From assembly GCA_963797565.1 (NCBI GenBank), contig CAWCPM010000002.1, positions 248,001 to 312,000 on the forward strand: DNA of 64,000 nucleotides, read 5' to 3'. Made by a program: the position numbers and the translations under genes. Origin of the DNA: JAICYJ01 sp963797565. Lineage in GTDB: Bacteria; Actinomycetota; Thermoleophilia; Gaiellales; JAICJC01. The notes beneath the pieces are model-generated. The model did not search any database. It saw nothing but the letters and a program-made list of their open reading frames with translations, and had not been told where the DNA came from. The first letter of the stretch is position 1, and each line of letters starts with the position of its first letter. Positions 8,814-18,350 of this stretch are shown here, one piece after another.

Positions 8814-9893
8814 CTACTGGTCGCGCAGGAAGCTGGGGATCTCGAGCGCCTCGCGCGGCACCTCGAAGTCGCCCGCGTCGGTCTCCTCGAGCTTGGGGCG
8901 GTCGGTGGTGCCGGTCGCAAAGGCGGCCGCCGGCCGCGCCCGCGAGCCGCGGTCAAAGCCGGTCGCGATCACGGTCACCCGCACCTGGTCGCCCATCGCC
9001 TCATCGATCACGGCACCGAAGATGATGTTCGCGTCGGCGTCGGAGGCGCTGCCGATGATCTCGGCCGCCTCGTTCACCTCGAACAGCCCCAGGTCGGCGC
9101 CGCCGGTGATGTTCAGCAGGATGCCGGTGGCACCCTCGACCGAGGCCTCGAGCAGCGGCGACGAGATGGCAGCGCGAGCGGCCTCGCCGGCGCGGTTCTC
9201 GCCGCTGGCCAGGCCGATGCCCATCAGCGCCGACCCGGCCTCGCGCATGATCGTGCGCACGTCGGCGAAGTCGAGGTTGATCAGGCCGGGCACCGTGATC
9301 AGATCGGTGATGCCCTGCACACCCTGGCGCAGCACGTCGTCGGCGATGCGGAAGGCGTCAACGATGGACGTGCGCTTCTCCACCACCTGCAGCAGACGGT
9401 CGTTGGGGATGATGATCAGCGTGTCGACCTTCTCGCGCAGCGCGCGGATGCCCTGCTCGGCCTGGTCGCCGCGCTTCTGGCCCTCGAACGTGAACGGCCG
9501 CGTCACCACACCCACCGTGAGGGCGCCCAACTCGCGCGCGATCTCGGCGATGATGGGTGCCGCGCCGGTGCCGGTGCCGCCGCCCTTGCCGGCCGTCACG
9601 AACACCATGTCGGCGCCCTTCAGCGCCTCCTTCAGCTCGTCGCGGCTCTCCATCGCAGCCTCGCGGCCGATCGATGGGTCGGCGCCGGCGCCGAGGCCGC
9701 GGGTGATCTTCGAGCCGATGTGGATCTTGACGTCGGCATCGCACATGAGGAGCGCCTGCGCGTCGGTGTTGACGGCGATGAACTCGACGCCGCGGAGGCC
9801 GGCGTCGACCATGCGGTTGACGGCATTGGTGCCACCACCGCCAACGCCCACGACCTTGATCACGGCCAGGTAGTTCCCGCTCTGATCCCTCAT
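8814..9893 (-). CDS. ftsZ: Cell division protein FtsZ
   Basis: Tubulin-like GTPase that forms the Z ring. The N-terminus has KVVGVGGGGTNAVNRMV and the tubulin signature GKGGGTGTGAAP; the T7-loop region (NLDFADVRTIMREAGSALMG) is intact. The protein ends in EIPSFLRDQ, resembling the conserved C-terminal peptide that binds membrane anchors. Length is 359 residues. A GGAGGT Shine-Dalgarno sits about 10 bases upstream, and a promoter candidate lies within the 182-bp gap to ftsQ. No ftsA is seen, as is common in actinobacteria. Confidence 0.97.
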   Translation of the reverse strand: MRDQSGNYLAVIKVVGVGGGGTNAVNRMVDAGLRGVEFIAVNTDAQALLMCDADVKIHIGSKITRGLGAGADPSIGREAAMESRDELKEALKGADMVFVTAGKGGGTGTGAAPIIAEIARELGALTVGVVTRPFTFEGQKRGDQAEQGIRALREKVDTLIIIPNDRLLQVVEKRTSIVDAFRIADDVLRQGVQGITDLITVPGLINLDFADVRTIMREAGSALMGIGLASGENRAGEAARAAISSPLLEASVEGATGILLNITGGADLGLFEVNEAAEIIGSASDADANIIFGAVIDEAMGDQVRVTVIATGFDRGSRARPAAAFATGTTDRPKLEETDAGDFEVPREALEIPSFLRDQ

Positions 9894-10023
9894 GATTGCC
9901 TTACCTCCGTCGCGGCCCGGCTGCCGGACTACATCTCACGGTCAGCCTGAGAGTGCTCCCAAAAAGACGTTGAGCCCGCCTGGCGAGCCGAAATCCACTC
10001 GGCCTACAGGGGGCACGGTCGCC

Positions 10024-10052
10024 AGGGTACCTCGCGCAACCCTCGGTGTCAA
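10024..10052 (-). promoter_or_regulatory. Candidate ftsZ promoter
   Basis: Read on the minus strand, TTGACA (10052-10047) is followed after exactly 17 bases by TACCCT (10029-10024), about 130 bases before the ftsZ start. The -35 is a perfect consensus; the -10 is weak. It lies in the only sizeable gap between ftsQ and ftsZ, where a dedicated ftsZ promoter is common. Confidence 0.5.
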
Positions 10053-10075
10053 GCCGAACCTGATGGAGTGAAGTC

Positions 10076-10894
10076 TCATGCTGTACCTGAGGGTAAGGTC
10101 GATCGCATCCCGTAGGCCGGGCGGCCCGGCGCGGACACATCGATGTAGGACAGGTCGTGTCGCTGCTGCCCGGTGATCCGGTGCATCACGCGCTTCACCA
10201 CGGCCAGCTTCAGGGCCAGGTCGTCGGGCGTCCCCAGCCGCAGGGTGATGTGGGTGCCGACCAGCGCGGACACCGTCCCCGAGTCGGCCGTGAGCTTCGT
10301 GATGCGACCGACGCTGCCCCGGAACCCGGCGGGGGTGTGGGACAGCACAGACAACGCCGCGCGGACGTTGGCGTCGCCGGTGGTGCTACCCACGAGCAGC
10401 GTGGTGCCGGCGGGCAGGGATACCGCGGGCAGGCCGGCCGGCGCCTTCGAGCGCATCTCCAGCACGCGGCCGTCGGGAGCGACCAGATAGTACGACTTGC
10501 CGACGGTGACGACCATCGACGGGTGCTCGACACGGACGGTCACGGCCAGGGTGTGCGGGAAGGCTCGATCAACCGACACCGAGCGAACGTAGGGCATGTT
10601 GCTGAGCGACCCGGCGATGGCGCCGCGGTCGACCGACAGCAGGTTGCGGCCCTGCGCCTGCTGCTCGACCGCGGCGTGGATCTGGCGCTCGAGCGCCGGG
10701 GGCGCGCCGGTCACACGAACGCTGTCGACGGCGAAGGCCGACGACATCGCGATCAGCTTGTACCCGGCCAGGGCGACCAGCGTGCCCAGCACCACCAGCA
10801 GGACGGTCAGCCTGCGTCGCCCCTGCGCGCGGACGAGTTCGCGCCGGCGAATCAGGAGGGCGTCATCTATGCCCGAGACGAGCTGCACGGCCAC
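10076..10894 (-). CDS. ftsQ: Cell division protein FtsQ/DivIB
   Basis: A 272-residue bitopic membrane protein: basic cytoplasmic N-terminus, one transmembrane helix around residues 29-50 (RLTVLLVVLGTLVALAGYKL), then a POTRA-type domain (FAVDSVRVTGAPP onward) with the characteristic VDRAFPHTLAVTVRVEHP. FtsQ links the divisome with the septal synthase FtsW/FtsI. Position directly upstream of ftsZ and downstream of the mur genes fits the dcw order. Confidence 0.9.
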   Translation of the reverse strand: MAVQLVSGIDDALLIRRRELVRAQGRRRLTVLLVVLGTLVALAGYKLIAMSSAFAVDSVRVTGAPPALERQIHAAVEQQAQGRNLLSVDRGAIAGSLSNMPYVRSVSVDRAFPHTLAVTVRVEHPSMVVTVGKSYYLVAPDGRVLEMRSKAPAGLPAVSLPAGTTLLVGSTTGDANVRAALSVLSHTPAGFRGSVGRITKLTADSGTVSALVGTHITLRLGTPDDLALKLAVVKRVMHRITGQQRHDLSYIDVSAPGRPAYGMRSTLPSGTA

Positions 10895-10943
10895 GTTTTC
10901 GGCGGCGGCCGAGGGAAACCTGCCGGGGTCGTCTAGCGCGGGA

Positions 10944-11204
10944 TCAGCGGTTGAAGTGGACGGCGCGCCACTCGGGCAGCTCCGGGACCACCGGGCCCTC
11001 GCCAGGCTGTCCCCAGCACGCGGCCAGGCACAGCAGCGCGCGCGGAGCGCTGACCGCGATCACGACCAGCGCCGCCTCTCCGGACTGCCGGTCGAGGAGC
11101 AGCAGTCCGAGCGTCGCCAGGATCAGCACGGGCAGCCCGAAGACGACGGTCGCGGCCTGCCCGTGCGTCGCGCCTTTTCGCGTGAGTGCTGCCACCGGAT
11201 TCAT
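10944..11204 (-). CDS. Small hypothetical membrane protein in the dcw cluster
   Basis: An 86-residue protein with one or two hydrophobic helices (TVVFGLPVLILATLGLLLLD and ALVVIAVSAPRALLCLAACW). No family is recognised. It lies 50 bases upstream of ftsQ on the same strand, so it may be the first gene of the ftsQ transcript. It could also be a chance open frame. Confidence 0.4.
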   Translation of the reverse strand: MNPVAALTRKGATHGQAATVVFGLPVLILATLGLLLLDRQSGEAALVVIAVSAPRALLCLAACWGQPGEGPVVPELPEWRAVHFNR

Positions 11205-11254
11205 GTGCCAATCGTAGCGCGCTGGGCCGCCCGGCCGGGGGTACGATCCGCGTG

Positions 11255-11584
11255 ATGGGCAGGCGTCAAAACAGCAAGCGCCACGGCCGGTTTCGGCGGA
11301 CGGCGATCATCGGTGGGGTCGTCGTCCTGCTGGAGGCCGCCGCGCTGCGGATCCGGTCCGGCCGCCTGGGCGGGAACGTCGTCGTGCGCTGCAGCCGGGG
11401 CCACCTCTTCACCACGATCTGGATCCCCGGCGGCTCGCTGAAGTCGCTGCGGTTCGGCTGGTGGCGATACCAGCGCTGCCCGGTCGGCCATCACTGGTCG
11501 GTCGTGACCCCGGTGAAGACCGTGGAGCTGACCGAGCAGGAGCGCCGGATCGCGAGCGAGACTCGCGACGTTCGCGTGCCCTGA
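11255..11584 (+). CDS. Conserved hypothetical protein with one membrane helix
   Basis: A 109-residue protein, ATG at 11255. Basic N-terminus, hydrophobic stretch AIIGGVVVLLEAAALRI, then a short domain with CSRGHLFTTIWIPGGSLKSL and WWRYQRCPVGHHWSVVTPVK. The spaced Cys/His pairs (CSRGH and CPVGHHW) could bind a metal. I recall similar small proteins in actinobacteria but no function. It is oriented against the dcw genes and splits murB from ftsQ; its stop lies immediately next to the murB stop. Confidence 0.6.
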   Translation: MGRRQNSKRHGRFRRTAIIGGVVVLLEAAALRIRSGRLGGNVVVRCSRGHLFTTIWIPGGSLKSLRFGWWRYQRCPVGHHWSVVTPVKTVELTEQERRIASETRDVRVP

Positions 11585-12479
11585 TCAGGCCTCGGGCAGG
11601 GCGATCGGCCCCAGCATCTGCACCTCGTGCTCCAGCTCGACGCCCTCCTGCCGAGCCCGGCGCCGCGCCTCGGCCATCAGCGCGATCACGTCGGCCGAGG
11701 ACGCCTGGCCGTCCACGTTCTCGATGAAGTTCGCGTGCACGGGCGAGATGCGGGCACCTCCGATCCGGTAGCCCTTGAGGCCACAGCGCTCCAGCAGCCG
11801 CCCCGCCCCGAGCTGCTCGGACGGGTTCTTCCAGACGCTGCCGAACGTGCGCACGCCCGACGGCTGTGCCTCCTTGCGCAGCCGCTGCATGTCGCGCACG
11901 GTGGCCGCGATCGCGGCGCTGTCCCCCGCCGTCAGCGACAGCCGCGCGGCCGCCACCACCTCACCGGCCGTCACGTTCGACCCCCGGTAGCGCATCGCCA
12001 GGTCGTCGGGGCCGCCGCTGCGCTCGCCGTCGCCGGCCAGCACCAGTGCCTCGGCCAGCACGTCTCGCATCTCGCCGCCGTAGGCTCCGGCGTTCATGCG
12101 CACGGCGCCACCGACCGTGCCCGGAATCGCGCAGCCGAACTCGACGCCCGAAAGCCCCCACTCCGTCGCCCGTTTCACCACCGCGGCCAGGGACGCCCCG
12201 CCACCGCACCTGATGGCATCGCCGTCGCGGTCGATCGCTGCCAGCTCGCCGGCAAGGCGTACCACCAACCCGTCGAAGCCGGAGTCGGCCGCCAGCAGGT
12301 TCGAGCCCAGGCCTATCACCGCCATCTCGACGCCTTCCGCCAGGCGCCAGCGCAGCAGGTCGCGCAGCTGGCCGGTCGTCTCCGGCCGCGCGAAGTAGGC
12401 GGCCGGCCCGCCCGTCCCCACCGTCGTCAGCCGCGCGATCGGGACGTCCCGCTCGACGAACGGCGGCGCCTCCGTTCAC
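11585..12479 (-). CDS. murB: UDP-N-acetylmuramate dehydrogenase MurB, frameshift near the start
   Basis: FAD-dependent reductase that turns UDP-GlcNAc-enolpyruvate into UDP-MurNAc. Landmarks are GLGSNLLAADSGFDGLVVRL, the FAD region GCAIPGTVGGAVRMNAGAYG and SVWKNPSEQLGAGRLLE. The family N-terminus FVERDVPIARLTTVGTGGPA is readable upstream of the first in-frame start (GTG at 12421). That frame then meets a stop at the murC end, while a GTG at 12479 overlapping the murC stop is in another frame. One missing base between about 12430 and 12475 would join them. Real start therefore probably 12479. Confidence 0.88.
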
Positions 12480-13826
12480 ACGTGCTCCAGCAGCATGTCC
12501 CCCACCCGCCGCACATCGCCCGCACCCATCGTCACCACCATGTCGCCGCGGCGGATGCGACTGCGCAGGTAGCGCGCGCCGGCGTCCAGGGTGGACTCGT
12601 AGGCCAGCGGCATGCCCGGCCGCGCCTCGCTGACCGCGTCCACCACCAGCTTCGCGGTGACGCCCTCCAGCGGATCCTCTCGGGCCGGGTAGATCTCGGT
12701 CACCACCACCTCGTCGGCGGTCGCCAGCGCGCGGCCGAAGTGGAACGCCAGCGCCTCGGTTCGCGAGAACAGGTGCGGCTGGAAACAGACCACCACCCGG
12801 CCGGGCGCCCAGGTGCGTGCCGCCTCGATCGTGGCCGCCACCTCGGTGGGGTGGTGCGCGTAGTCGTCGACGATCCAGATGCCGTCACGCTCGCCGCGCA
12901 GCTCGAAGCGGCGACCGGCACCGGTGAACTCGGCCAGGGCGGCCGCTGCCTCGCCCACGTCGACGCCGGCCAGCGCGTGCAGGCCGGCGATCGCCGCCGC
13001 AGCGTTGAGGGCGTTGTGCGCGCCGGGCAACGCCAGCGTCACGTGCAGCGGCGTGCCCTCCGGCGTGCGCAGCCAGAACCCCGTGCTGCCGGCGGCCTGC
13101 TCGACGGCGCTGACCTGCCACTCGACGTCGCCGTAGCCGAACCGCTGTGCCGTTGCCTCGGTGGGCAGCGACACCGACTCATGCTGTATCAGCGCGCCCG
13201 AGGCCGGCAGCTCCATTGTCCAATCGGAGAACAGGCGCTCGAGCTCGCTCATGCCGGCGAAGCGCGTGTGGTGGTCGAGCTCGATGTTGAGGACGACCGC
13301 CACGCGCGGCCGCAGCAGCGACAGCGAGCCGTCCGACTCGTCGGCCTCGGCCACCAGGATGGTGCCGCCGCCCGGCCCCGCGTTCCCTCCCAGCTGCGGT
13401 ACCTCGCCGCCGATCAGGTACGTGGGATCCAGCCCCAGCCGCTGCGCCGCGTAGGCGATCATGGCCGACGTCGTGGTCTTTCCATGGGCGCCGGCAACGC
13501 ACACGGATCGCCGCGATGCCACCATCTCGGCCAGCAGCTGGGCCCGGTGCAGCCGCGGCAGCGCAAGGTCGCGGGCGGCAAGCAGCTCCGGCTCGCCGGG
13601 CGAGATCGCCGACGACACGACCAGCTCCATCCCCTGCTCGAGGTGAGCGGGGTCGTGCTCGAGCGAAGACCGGGACGCCGAACCGCACCAGACGGTCGGA
13701 GTACGGCGATGCCGCCCGGTCGCAGCCGCTCACGTCCGCGCCCCAGGCGTAGGCGACCGTGGCCAGCGCCGACATCCCGGCGCCGCCGATGCCGAGCATG
13801 TGGAGTCGCCGGCCCGACCAGTTCAC
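12476..13826 (-). CDS. murC: UDP-N-acetylmuramate-L-alanine ligase MurC, frameshifted
   Basis: Adds L-Ala to UDP-MurNAc. The first part (MNWSGRRLHMLGIGGAGMSA) holds the N-terminal nucleotide-binding GGxG. After a one-base shift near 13657 the rest follows with HDPAHLEQGMELVVSSAI, the ATP-binding GAHGKTTTSAMIA, and DDYAHHPTEVAATIEAAR. All Mur-ligase domains are present, so a sequence error is likelier than a dead gene. Start overlaps the murG stop (GTGA) and its end overlaps murB. Confidence 0.9.
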
Positions 13827-14854
13827 GGGACCAGCTCCAGCAGATGATCCGCGATCACCGACGCGGCGTCAGGCCGCGCCAGCCTGGCGGCGGCGACCGC
13901 CATCCGCTCGCGGCGCTCGTGGTCGGCCAGCAGCGCGTTCACCTCCTGGCGCAGCCGCGTCGGCGTGAGGTCGGCGTCGCTGACCATGACGGCCGCGCCG
14001 CCCAGGGCGAAGTGCTCGGCGTTCCGGGTCTGATGGTCGGCGGTCACGTTGGGGGAGGGTACGAGAATCGACGGCTTGCCGGCGGCGGCTATCTCGAACA
14101 CCGAACCGCCTGCCCGCGCCACCACCAGGTCGGCCTGCTCCAGGTAGTCGCGCAGGTGCGGCGTGTATGCGAGCACGTGGTAGCGATCGGACGCGGCCGC
14201 CTGGTAGCGGTCGAACTCGCGCTCGCCGGTCACGTGCACCACCGTGAAGCCGGGATCGTTCTCCGCCCAGGCGCCGGTGGCGGCCTCGTTCAGCGTGCGC
14301 GCGCCCAGGCTGCCGCCGAACACCAGCACCATCGGGCGCCCCGAGTCCAGGTCGAGGCCGTGCCCGTCCGGCCGGCGCTCCGGCAGCGGACGGCCCGTGA
14401 CCAGGTAGTGAGGCGGCCGCCTGCCCTCGATCGGGAAGCTCAGGAACACGCGGTCGACCAGCGACGCCGCCATCCGGTTCGCCAGGCCCATGTGCGCGTC
14501 CACCTCCAGCAGCGCCGACGGCAGACGGCGGGTCTTGGCGGCGGCCAGCATCGGGCCGGACACGTAGCCGCCGGCGCCGAACACGACGTCCGGCCGCACC
14601 CGGCCGATGATCCGCCGGCAGGCCAGCGGCGCGCCGCCCGCCCGCCACATGGCACGCAGCAGCTGCGGGGAGGGACGCCGCGGCAGGCCGCTCGCGGCGA
14701 ACCGATGGAACGGGTAGCCGGCCTCGGGCACCAGCTGCGACTCGATCCTGTCGCCGCCGGCGAACTCGACCGTGGCGCCGCTACCCCGTAGCGCGCCGGC
14801 CACCGCCAGCGCCGGCACGACGTGCCCCGCCGTGCCTCCGGCGGCGATCAGCAC
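13823..14854 (-). CDS. murG: MurG, lipid II synthase (GlcNAc transferase)
   Basis: Membrane-associated GT-B glycosyltransferase converting lipid I to lipid II. N-terminal glycine loop GGTAGHVVPALAVAG, acceptor region AAGGYVSGPMLAA (read here as FGAGGYVSGPM), and the donor-side GGSLGARTLNEAATG and ARAGGSVFEIAAAGKPSILV. Length 343 residues. GTG start at 14854, which lies inside the 3' end of ftsW in another frame. Confidence 0.95.
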   Translation of the reverse strand: MLIAAGGTAGHVVPALAVAGALRGSGATVEFAGGDRIESQLVPEAGYPFHRFAASGLPRRPSPQLLRAMWRAGGAPLACRRIIGRVRPDVVFGAGGYVSGPMLAAAKTRRLPSALLEVDAHMGLANRMAASLVDRVFLSFPIEGRRPPHYLVTGRPLPERRPDGHGLDLDSGRPMVLVFGGSLGARTLNEAATGAWAENDPGFTVVHVTGEREFDRYQAAASDRYHVLAYTPHLRDYLEQADLVVARAGGSVFEIAAAGKPSILVPSPNVTADHQTRNAEHFALGGAAVMVSDADLTPTRLRQEVNALLADHERRERMAVAAARLARPDAASVIADHLLELVP

Positions 14855-16067
14855 GCGTGGGCTGGGCCTGCTTGGGTTCAGTCGCCTTCACATCCTTCTT
14901 CGGGCTGCTGCCCGGCTTGGCAGCCTTCGCGGATACCGCGCCGGTGTCCGCCACGTTCAGCAGCACCCCGACGAGACTCAGCATCACAACCAGGCTGGAA
15001 CCGCCCGAGCTTATCAACGGCAGCGGCACCCCGGTCAGCGGCAGGAAGCCGAGCACGGCGCCGAAGTTGACGATTGCCTGCCCGGCCACCAGCGTCGTGG
15101 TACCGGCCGCCAGGTATTTCCCGAAGGGATCCTTGCAGCGCAGGGCGATCCGGAATCCCAGCCAGGTGAACAGCGCGAACGCCAGCACCACCGCCAGGAT
15201 CCCGACCAGGCCGAGCTCCTCGCCGATCACGGCGCCGATCATGTCGGTGGGCGCCTCCGGCAGGAACCCGATCTTCTGGGTGCCGTTGCCGATGCCGACA
15301 CCGGTGATCCCTCCCGACCCCAGCGCCAGCAGCGCCTGGATGCTCTGGTACCCGGCCCCGGCCGGATCCTTCCAGGGATCCAGGAACGACCGGATCCGCT
15401 CCATCTGGTAGGGCTCGCGGGCGACCGTGTAGGCAACGCCGATCACTCCCACGATCGCCACGCTGCTGAACAGCCGCAGCGGCGTGCCCGCGACCAGCAG
15501 GATGCCGCAGACCATCAGCGCGATCGCGATGGTGGTGCCGAGGTCGGGCTGGGAGTGGATCAGCAGCAGCACCACCAGCACCACCGCGCCCACCGGGTTG
15601 AACAGCTGGGCCAGGGTGCGCGGCGGCTTGCGCCGCGAGGCCAGCACCGCCGACGCGAAGATCAGCACCGCCGCCTTGGCGAACTCGGAGGGCTGGATCG
15701 AGATCGGCCCCACGAAGATCCAGCGCTGGGCGCCCTTGATGCTGACGCCGATCCCGGGGATCTTGACGGCCACCAGCAGGGCGATCGAGATGAACAGGAT
15801 GGGAGCGGCGAAGTAGCGCAGGCGCCGGTACGAGAAGCGCGCCAGCACCAGCATCGCGATCACCCCGACGGCCGCGTACACCGCCTGGCGGGCCAGGGCA
15901 CCCACGGGATCCTGCCCCTCGACCACGGCCGTGCCGCTGGACGCGCTGTAGACCATGATCAGCCCGAAGGCGACCAGGCCCAGCGTCACCAGCAGCAGCA
16001 GGTGGTACTCGAGCTGCGGCGAGGAGCGGGCCGCACGGCGCCGCACCCGCTGGACGTCAGCGACCAA
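14781..16067 (-). CDS. ftsW: Lipid II polymerase FtsW (SEDS family)
   Basis: Polytopic SEDS glycosyltransferase that polymerises septal glycan with FtsI. Ten or so hydrophobic segments; motifs MVYSASSGTAVVEG, ISIQPSEFAKAAVLIFASAV, EELGLVGILAVVLAFALF and PLISSGGSSLVVMLSLVGV. The Lys/Arg-rich tail (about 60 residues) runs 74 bases into murG in another frame, an unusually long overlap that may be real or reflect an indel near the end. Confidence 0.93.
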   Translation of the reverse strand: MVADVQRVRRRAARSSPQLEYHLLLLVTLGLVAFGLIMVYSASSGTAVVEGQDPVGALARQAVYAAVGVIAMLVLARFSYRRLRYFAAPILFISIALLVAVKIPGIGVSIKGAQRWIFVGPISIQPSEFAKAAVLIFASAVLASRRKPPRTLAQLFNPVGAVVLVVLLLIHSQPDLGTTIAIALMVCGILLVAGTPLRLFSSVAIVGVIGVAYTVAREPYQMERIRSFLDPWKDPAGAGYQSIQALLALGSGGITGVGIGNGTQKIGFLPEAPTDMIGAVIGEELGLVGILAVVLAFALFTWLGFRIALRCKDPFGKYLAAGTTTLVAGQAIVNFGAVLGFLPLTGVPLPLISSGGSSLVVMLSLVGVLLNVADTGAVSAKAAKPGSSPKKDVKATEPKQAQPTRADRRRRHGGARRAGAGGGRRATG

Positions 16068-17343
16068 CCGGCACCTCCTGCGCCAGCTCCGCGAATGCCA
16101 GGCCGCGTTCGGCGTAGTCCGTGAACTCGTCGAAGCTGGCGCAGGCCGGCGACAGCAGCACCACGTCTCCGGCGTGGGCGCCGGCTGCGGCGGCGGCCAC
16201 CGCGGCGGGCATCCGCGGGTGGCGGCGGTGCGGCACGTTCGCAGCGGCCAGGGCGGCGGCGATCTGCTCGCCCGCCTCGCCGTACACGTCCACCGACACG
16301 ACCGGGCCGGCGGCGACGGCGGCGGCCAGCCCGGCGAACGACGAGCCCTTCAGCGATCCGCCCAGCAGCAGCCGGACGCCGTCCTGGTATGCGGTCAGCG
16401 CCTTGATCACCGCCTCCGGGTTGGTGGCCTTGGAGTCGTCGACGAAGGTGACGCCCTCACGCACGGCCACCGTCTGCAGCCGATGCGGCGGGGGAGTGAA
16501 CGAGCGGAGCGCGCGGTCGCGCGCCTCCCGGGACACGCCGGCGGCCTCCGCTGCCGCAGACGCGGCCAGCGCGTTCTCGAGGTTATGGTCGCCACGGATC
16601 GCCGAATGTTCCCAGTCGATCCGGTCGGACCCCTCGCGGCTGAACCACACGCGACGGCCGGCGCCGGGGATCTCGGCCTCGCGCAGCACCGGGTCGTCGG
16701 CGTTCAGCACAGCCGTGTCCTCGGCCGTCTGGTTCTCGAACAGGCGCAGCTTGCTGCGCAGGTACTCGGCGAACGTGCCGTGGCGGTCGAGGTGATCGGG
16801 TGTGACCTGCAGCACCACCCCCACCCGCGCCCGGAAGCTGTCGATGTCCTCGAGCTGGAAGCTGGACAGCTCGCAGGCGATCCAGGTGGCCGGATCCACG
16901 CGACCGGCCAGATCGCAGAGCGGCCGGCCCACGTTTCCGGCCACTTCCACCGGCACGTTGCCGGCGCGCAGCATCGCGCCGACCAGCTCGGTGGTGGTGG
17001 TCTTGCCGTTGGTGCCGGTGATGCCGATGATCGGGCTTCGGATCAACCGGTATCCCAGCTCGACCTCGCTCCAGACCGGAACGCCGGCGTCGCGGGCGGA
17101 TGCGACCAGGGGATGGTCTCCCGGCGCGCCGGGCGACTTCACCAGTGCTGTCACCCCGGTCATCGACACCAGCTCGCCACCGAGGCGGTATTCGACGCCG
17201 ATCGCCCGAAGCCTCGCCGTGTCGACGTCTGTGGCGTCGTCCACCCCCACCACCTCCGCGCCGGGCATCGTGCGCCGGATCGCCTCGCCGGCGGCCAGGC
17301 CCGACCGCCGCAGACCCAGCACGACGTAGCGGCCCTCGCTCAC
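16057..17343 (-). CDS. murD: UDP-MurNAc-L-alanine-D-glutamate ligase MurD
   Basis: Adds D-Glu to UDP-MurNAc-L-Ala. The GTG at 17343 (VSEGRYVVLGLRRSGLAAG) overlaps the mraY stop and fixes the start; upstream open frame is a shadow. ATP-binding GITGTNGKTTTTELVGAML, then VTPDHLDRHGTFAEY and FVDDSKATNPEAVIKAL are typical. About 428 residues, intact. Confidence 0.94.
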   Translation of the reverse strand: MSEGRYVVLGLRRSGLAAGEAIRRTMPGAEVVGVDDATDVDTARLRAIGVEYRLGGELVSMTGVTALVKSPGAPGDHPLVASARDAGVPVWSEVELGYRLIRSPIIGITGTNGKTTTTELVGAMLRAGNVPVEVAGNVGRPLCDLAGRVDPATWIACELSSFQLEDIDSFRARVGVVLQVTPDHLDRHGTFAEYLRSKLRLFENQTAEDTAVLNADDPVLREAEIPGAGRRVWFSREGSDRIDWEHSAIRGDHNLENALAASAAAEAAGVSREARDRALRSFTPPPHRLQTVAVREGVTFVDDSKATNPEAVIKALTAYQDGVRLLLGGSLKGSSFAGLAAAVAAGPVVSVDVYGEAGEQIAAALAAANVPHRRHPRMPAAVAAAAAGAHAGDVVLLSPACASFDEFTDYAERGLAFAELAQEVPVGR

Positions 17344-18350
17344 CGGAACTGGGAGTAGGCCAGGTAGTAGAGGACGAAGCCGCTGGCGCCGCAGATCGAG
17401 GCCAGGATCCAGAACCGCACGATGATCTTGTTCTCGGTCCACTCCAGCATCTCGAAGTGATGGTGGATCGGCGCCATCAGGAACACCCGCTTGCGGGACA
17501 CCTTGAAGCCGATCACCTGGATCGCGACCGAGAGCGCCTCGAGCACGAACACGCCGCCGATGATCACCAGCAGGAACTCGGTCTTGGTGAAGACGGCCAT
17601 CGCCGCCAGCGCCCCGCCCAGGCCGAACGAGCCGGTGTCGCCCATGAACACGTCGGCCGGATAGGCGTTGTACCAGAGGAATCCCACGCAGCCGCCGACG
17701 ATCGCCGCGCCCATGATCGCCAGGTCGATGCGGCTGGCCGCGCCCTCGGCCGTGAGCCCGCCCGGCGACAGGAACGCCACCACCATCATGGCGGTGTAGG
17801 TCAGCATCGCGATCGTCACGGTGCCCGCGGCCAGCCCGTCCAGGCCGTCGGTCAGGTTGACGGCGTTGGCGCCGCCGGCCACGACCAGGAACAGCAGCAG
17901 GTAGTAGGCCGGGCCCAGGTTCAGCCGGACGTCGAGCAGCGGCAGGTAGACGTCGGTGGACAGGTGCTGGCTGTGCGCCACGTAGCCGAGCGCCGCGGTC
18001 ACACCCACCAGGGCCAGCATCTTCCAGCGCCCTGACAGGCCCAGCGAGCGGCTGTGGGACAGCTTGAACCAGTCGTCGACGAAGCCGATCGCGGCACAGG
18101 CGATGGTGACCCCGGCCACGGTCAGCCCCGGCGTGGTGCGCTTGGTCAGGACGGCGAAGGTGAGCAGCGCGCAGGACAGCAGGATGAGACCGCCCATCGT
18201 GGGGGTGCCCTGCTTGGACAGGTGGCCGGCCGGGCCCTCCTCGCGGATCTGCTGGCCGAGCGCGTGGCGGCGCACGAAGGCGATGAACGCGGGTCCCGCT
18301 GCGATCGAGAGCAGCATCGCGATCACGCCCGCGAGCAACACCAGTTTCAC
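17340..18350 (-). CDS. mraY: Phospho-MurNAc-pentapeptide transferase MraY
   Basis: Integral membrane enzyme that makes lipid I from UDP-MurNAc-pentapeptide and undecaprenyl phosphate. Family motifs are GHLSKQGTPTMGG, GFVDDWFK, NAVNLTDGLDGLAAG, MGDTGSFGLGGALAAMAVF and the MAPIHHHFEM loop. 336 residues, about ten membrane segments. Overlaps murD and murF by 4 bases each. Confidence 0.97.
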   Translation of the reverse strand: MKLVLLAGVIAMLLSIAAGPAFIAFVRRHALGQQIREEGPAGHLSKQGTPTMGGLILLSCALLTFAVLTKRTTPGLTVAGVTIACAAIGFVDDWFKLSHSRSLGLSGRWKMLALVGVTAALGYVAHSQHLSTDVYLPLLDVRLNLGPAYYLLLFLVVAGGANAVNLTDGLDGLAAGTVTIAMLTYTAMMVVAFLSPGGLTAEGAASRIDLAIMGAAIVGGCVGFLWYNAYPADVFMGDTGSFGLGGALAAMAVFTKTEFLLVIIGGVFVLEALSVAIQVIGFKVSRKRVFLMAPIHHHFEMLEWTENKIIVRFWILASICGASGFVLYYLAYSQFR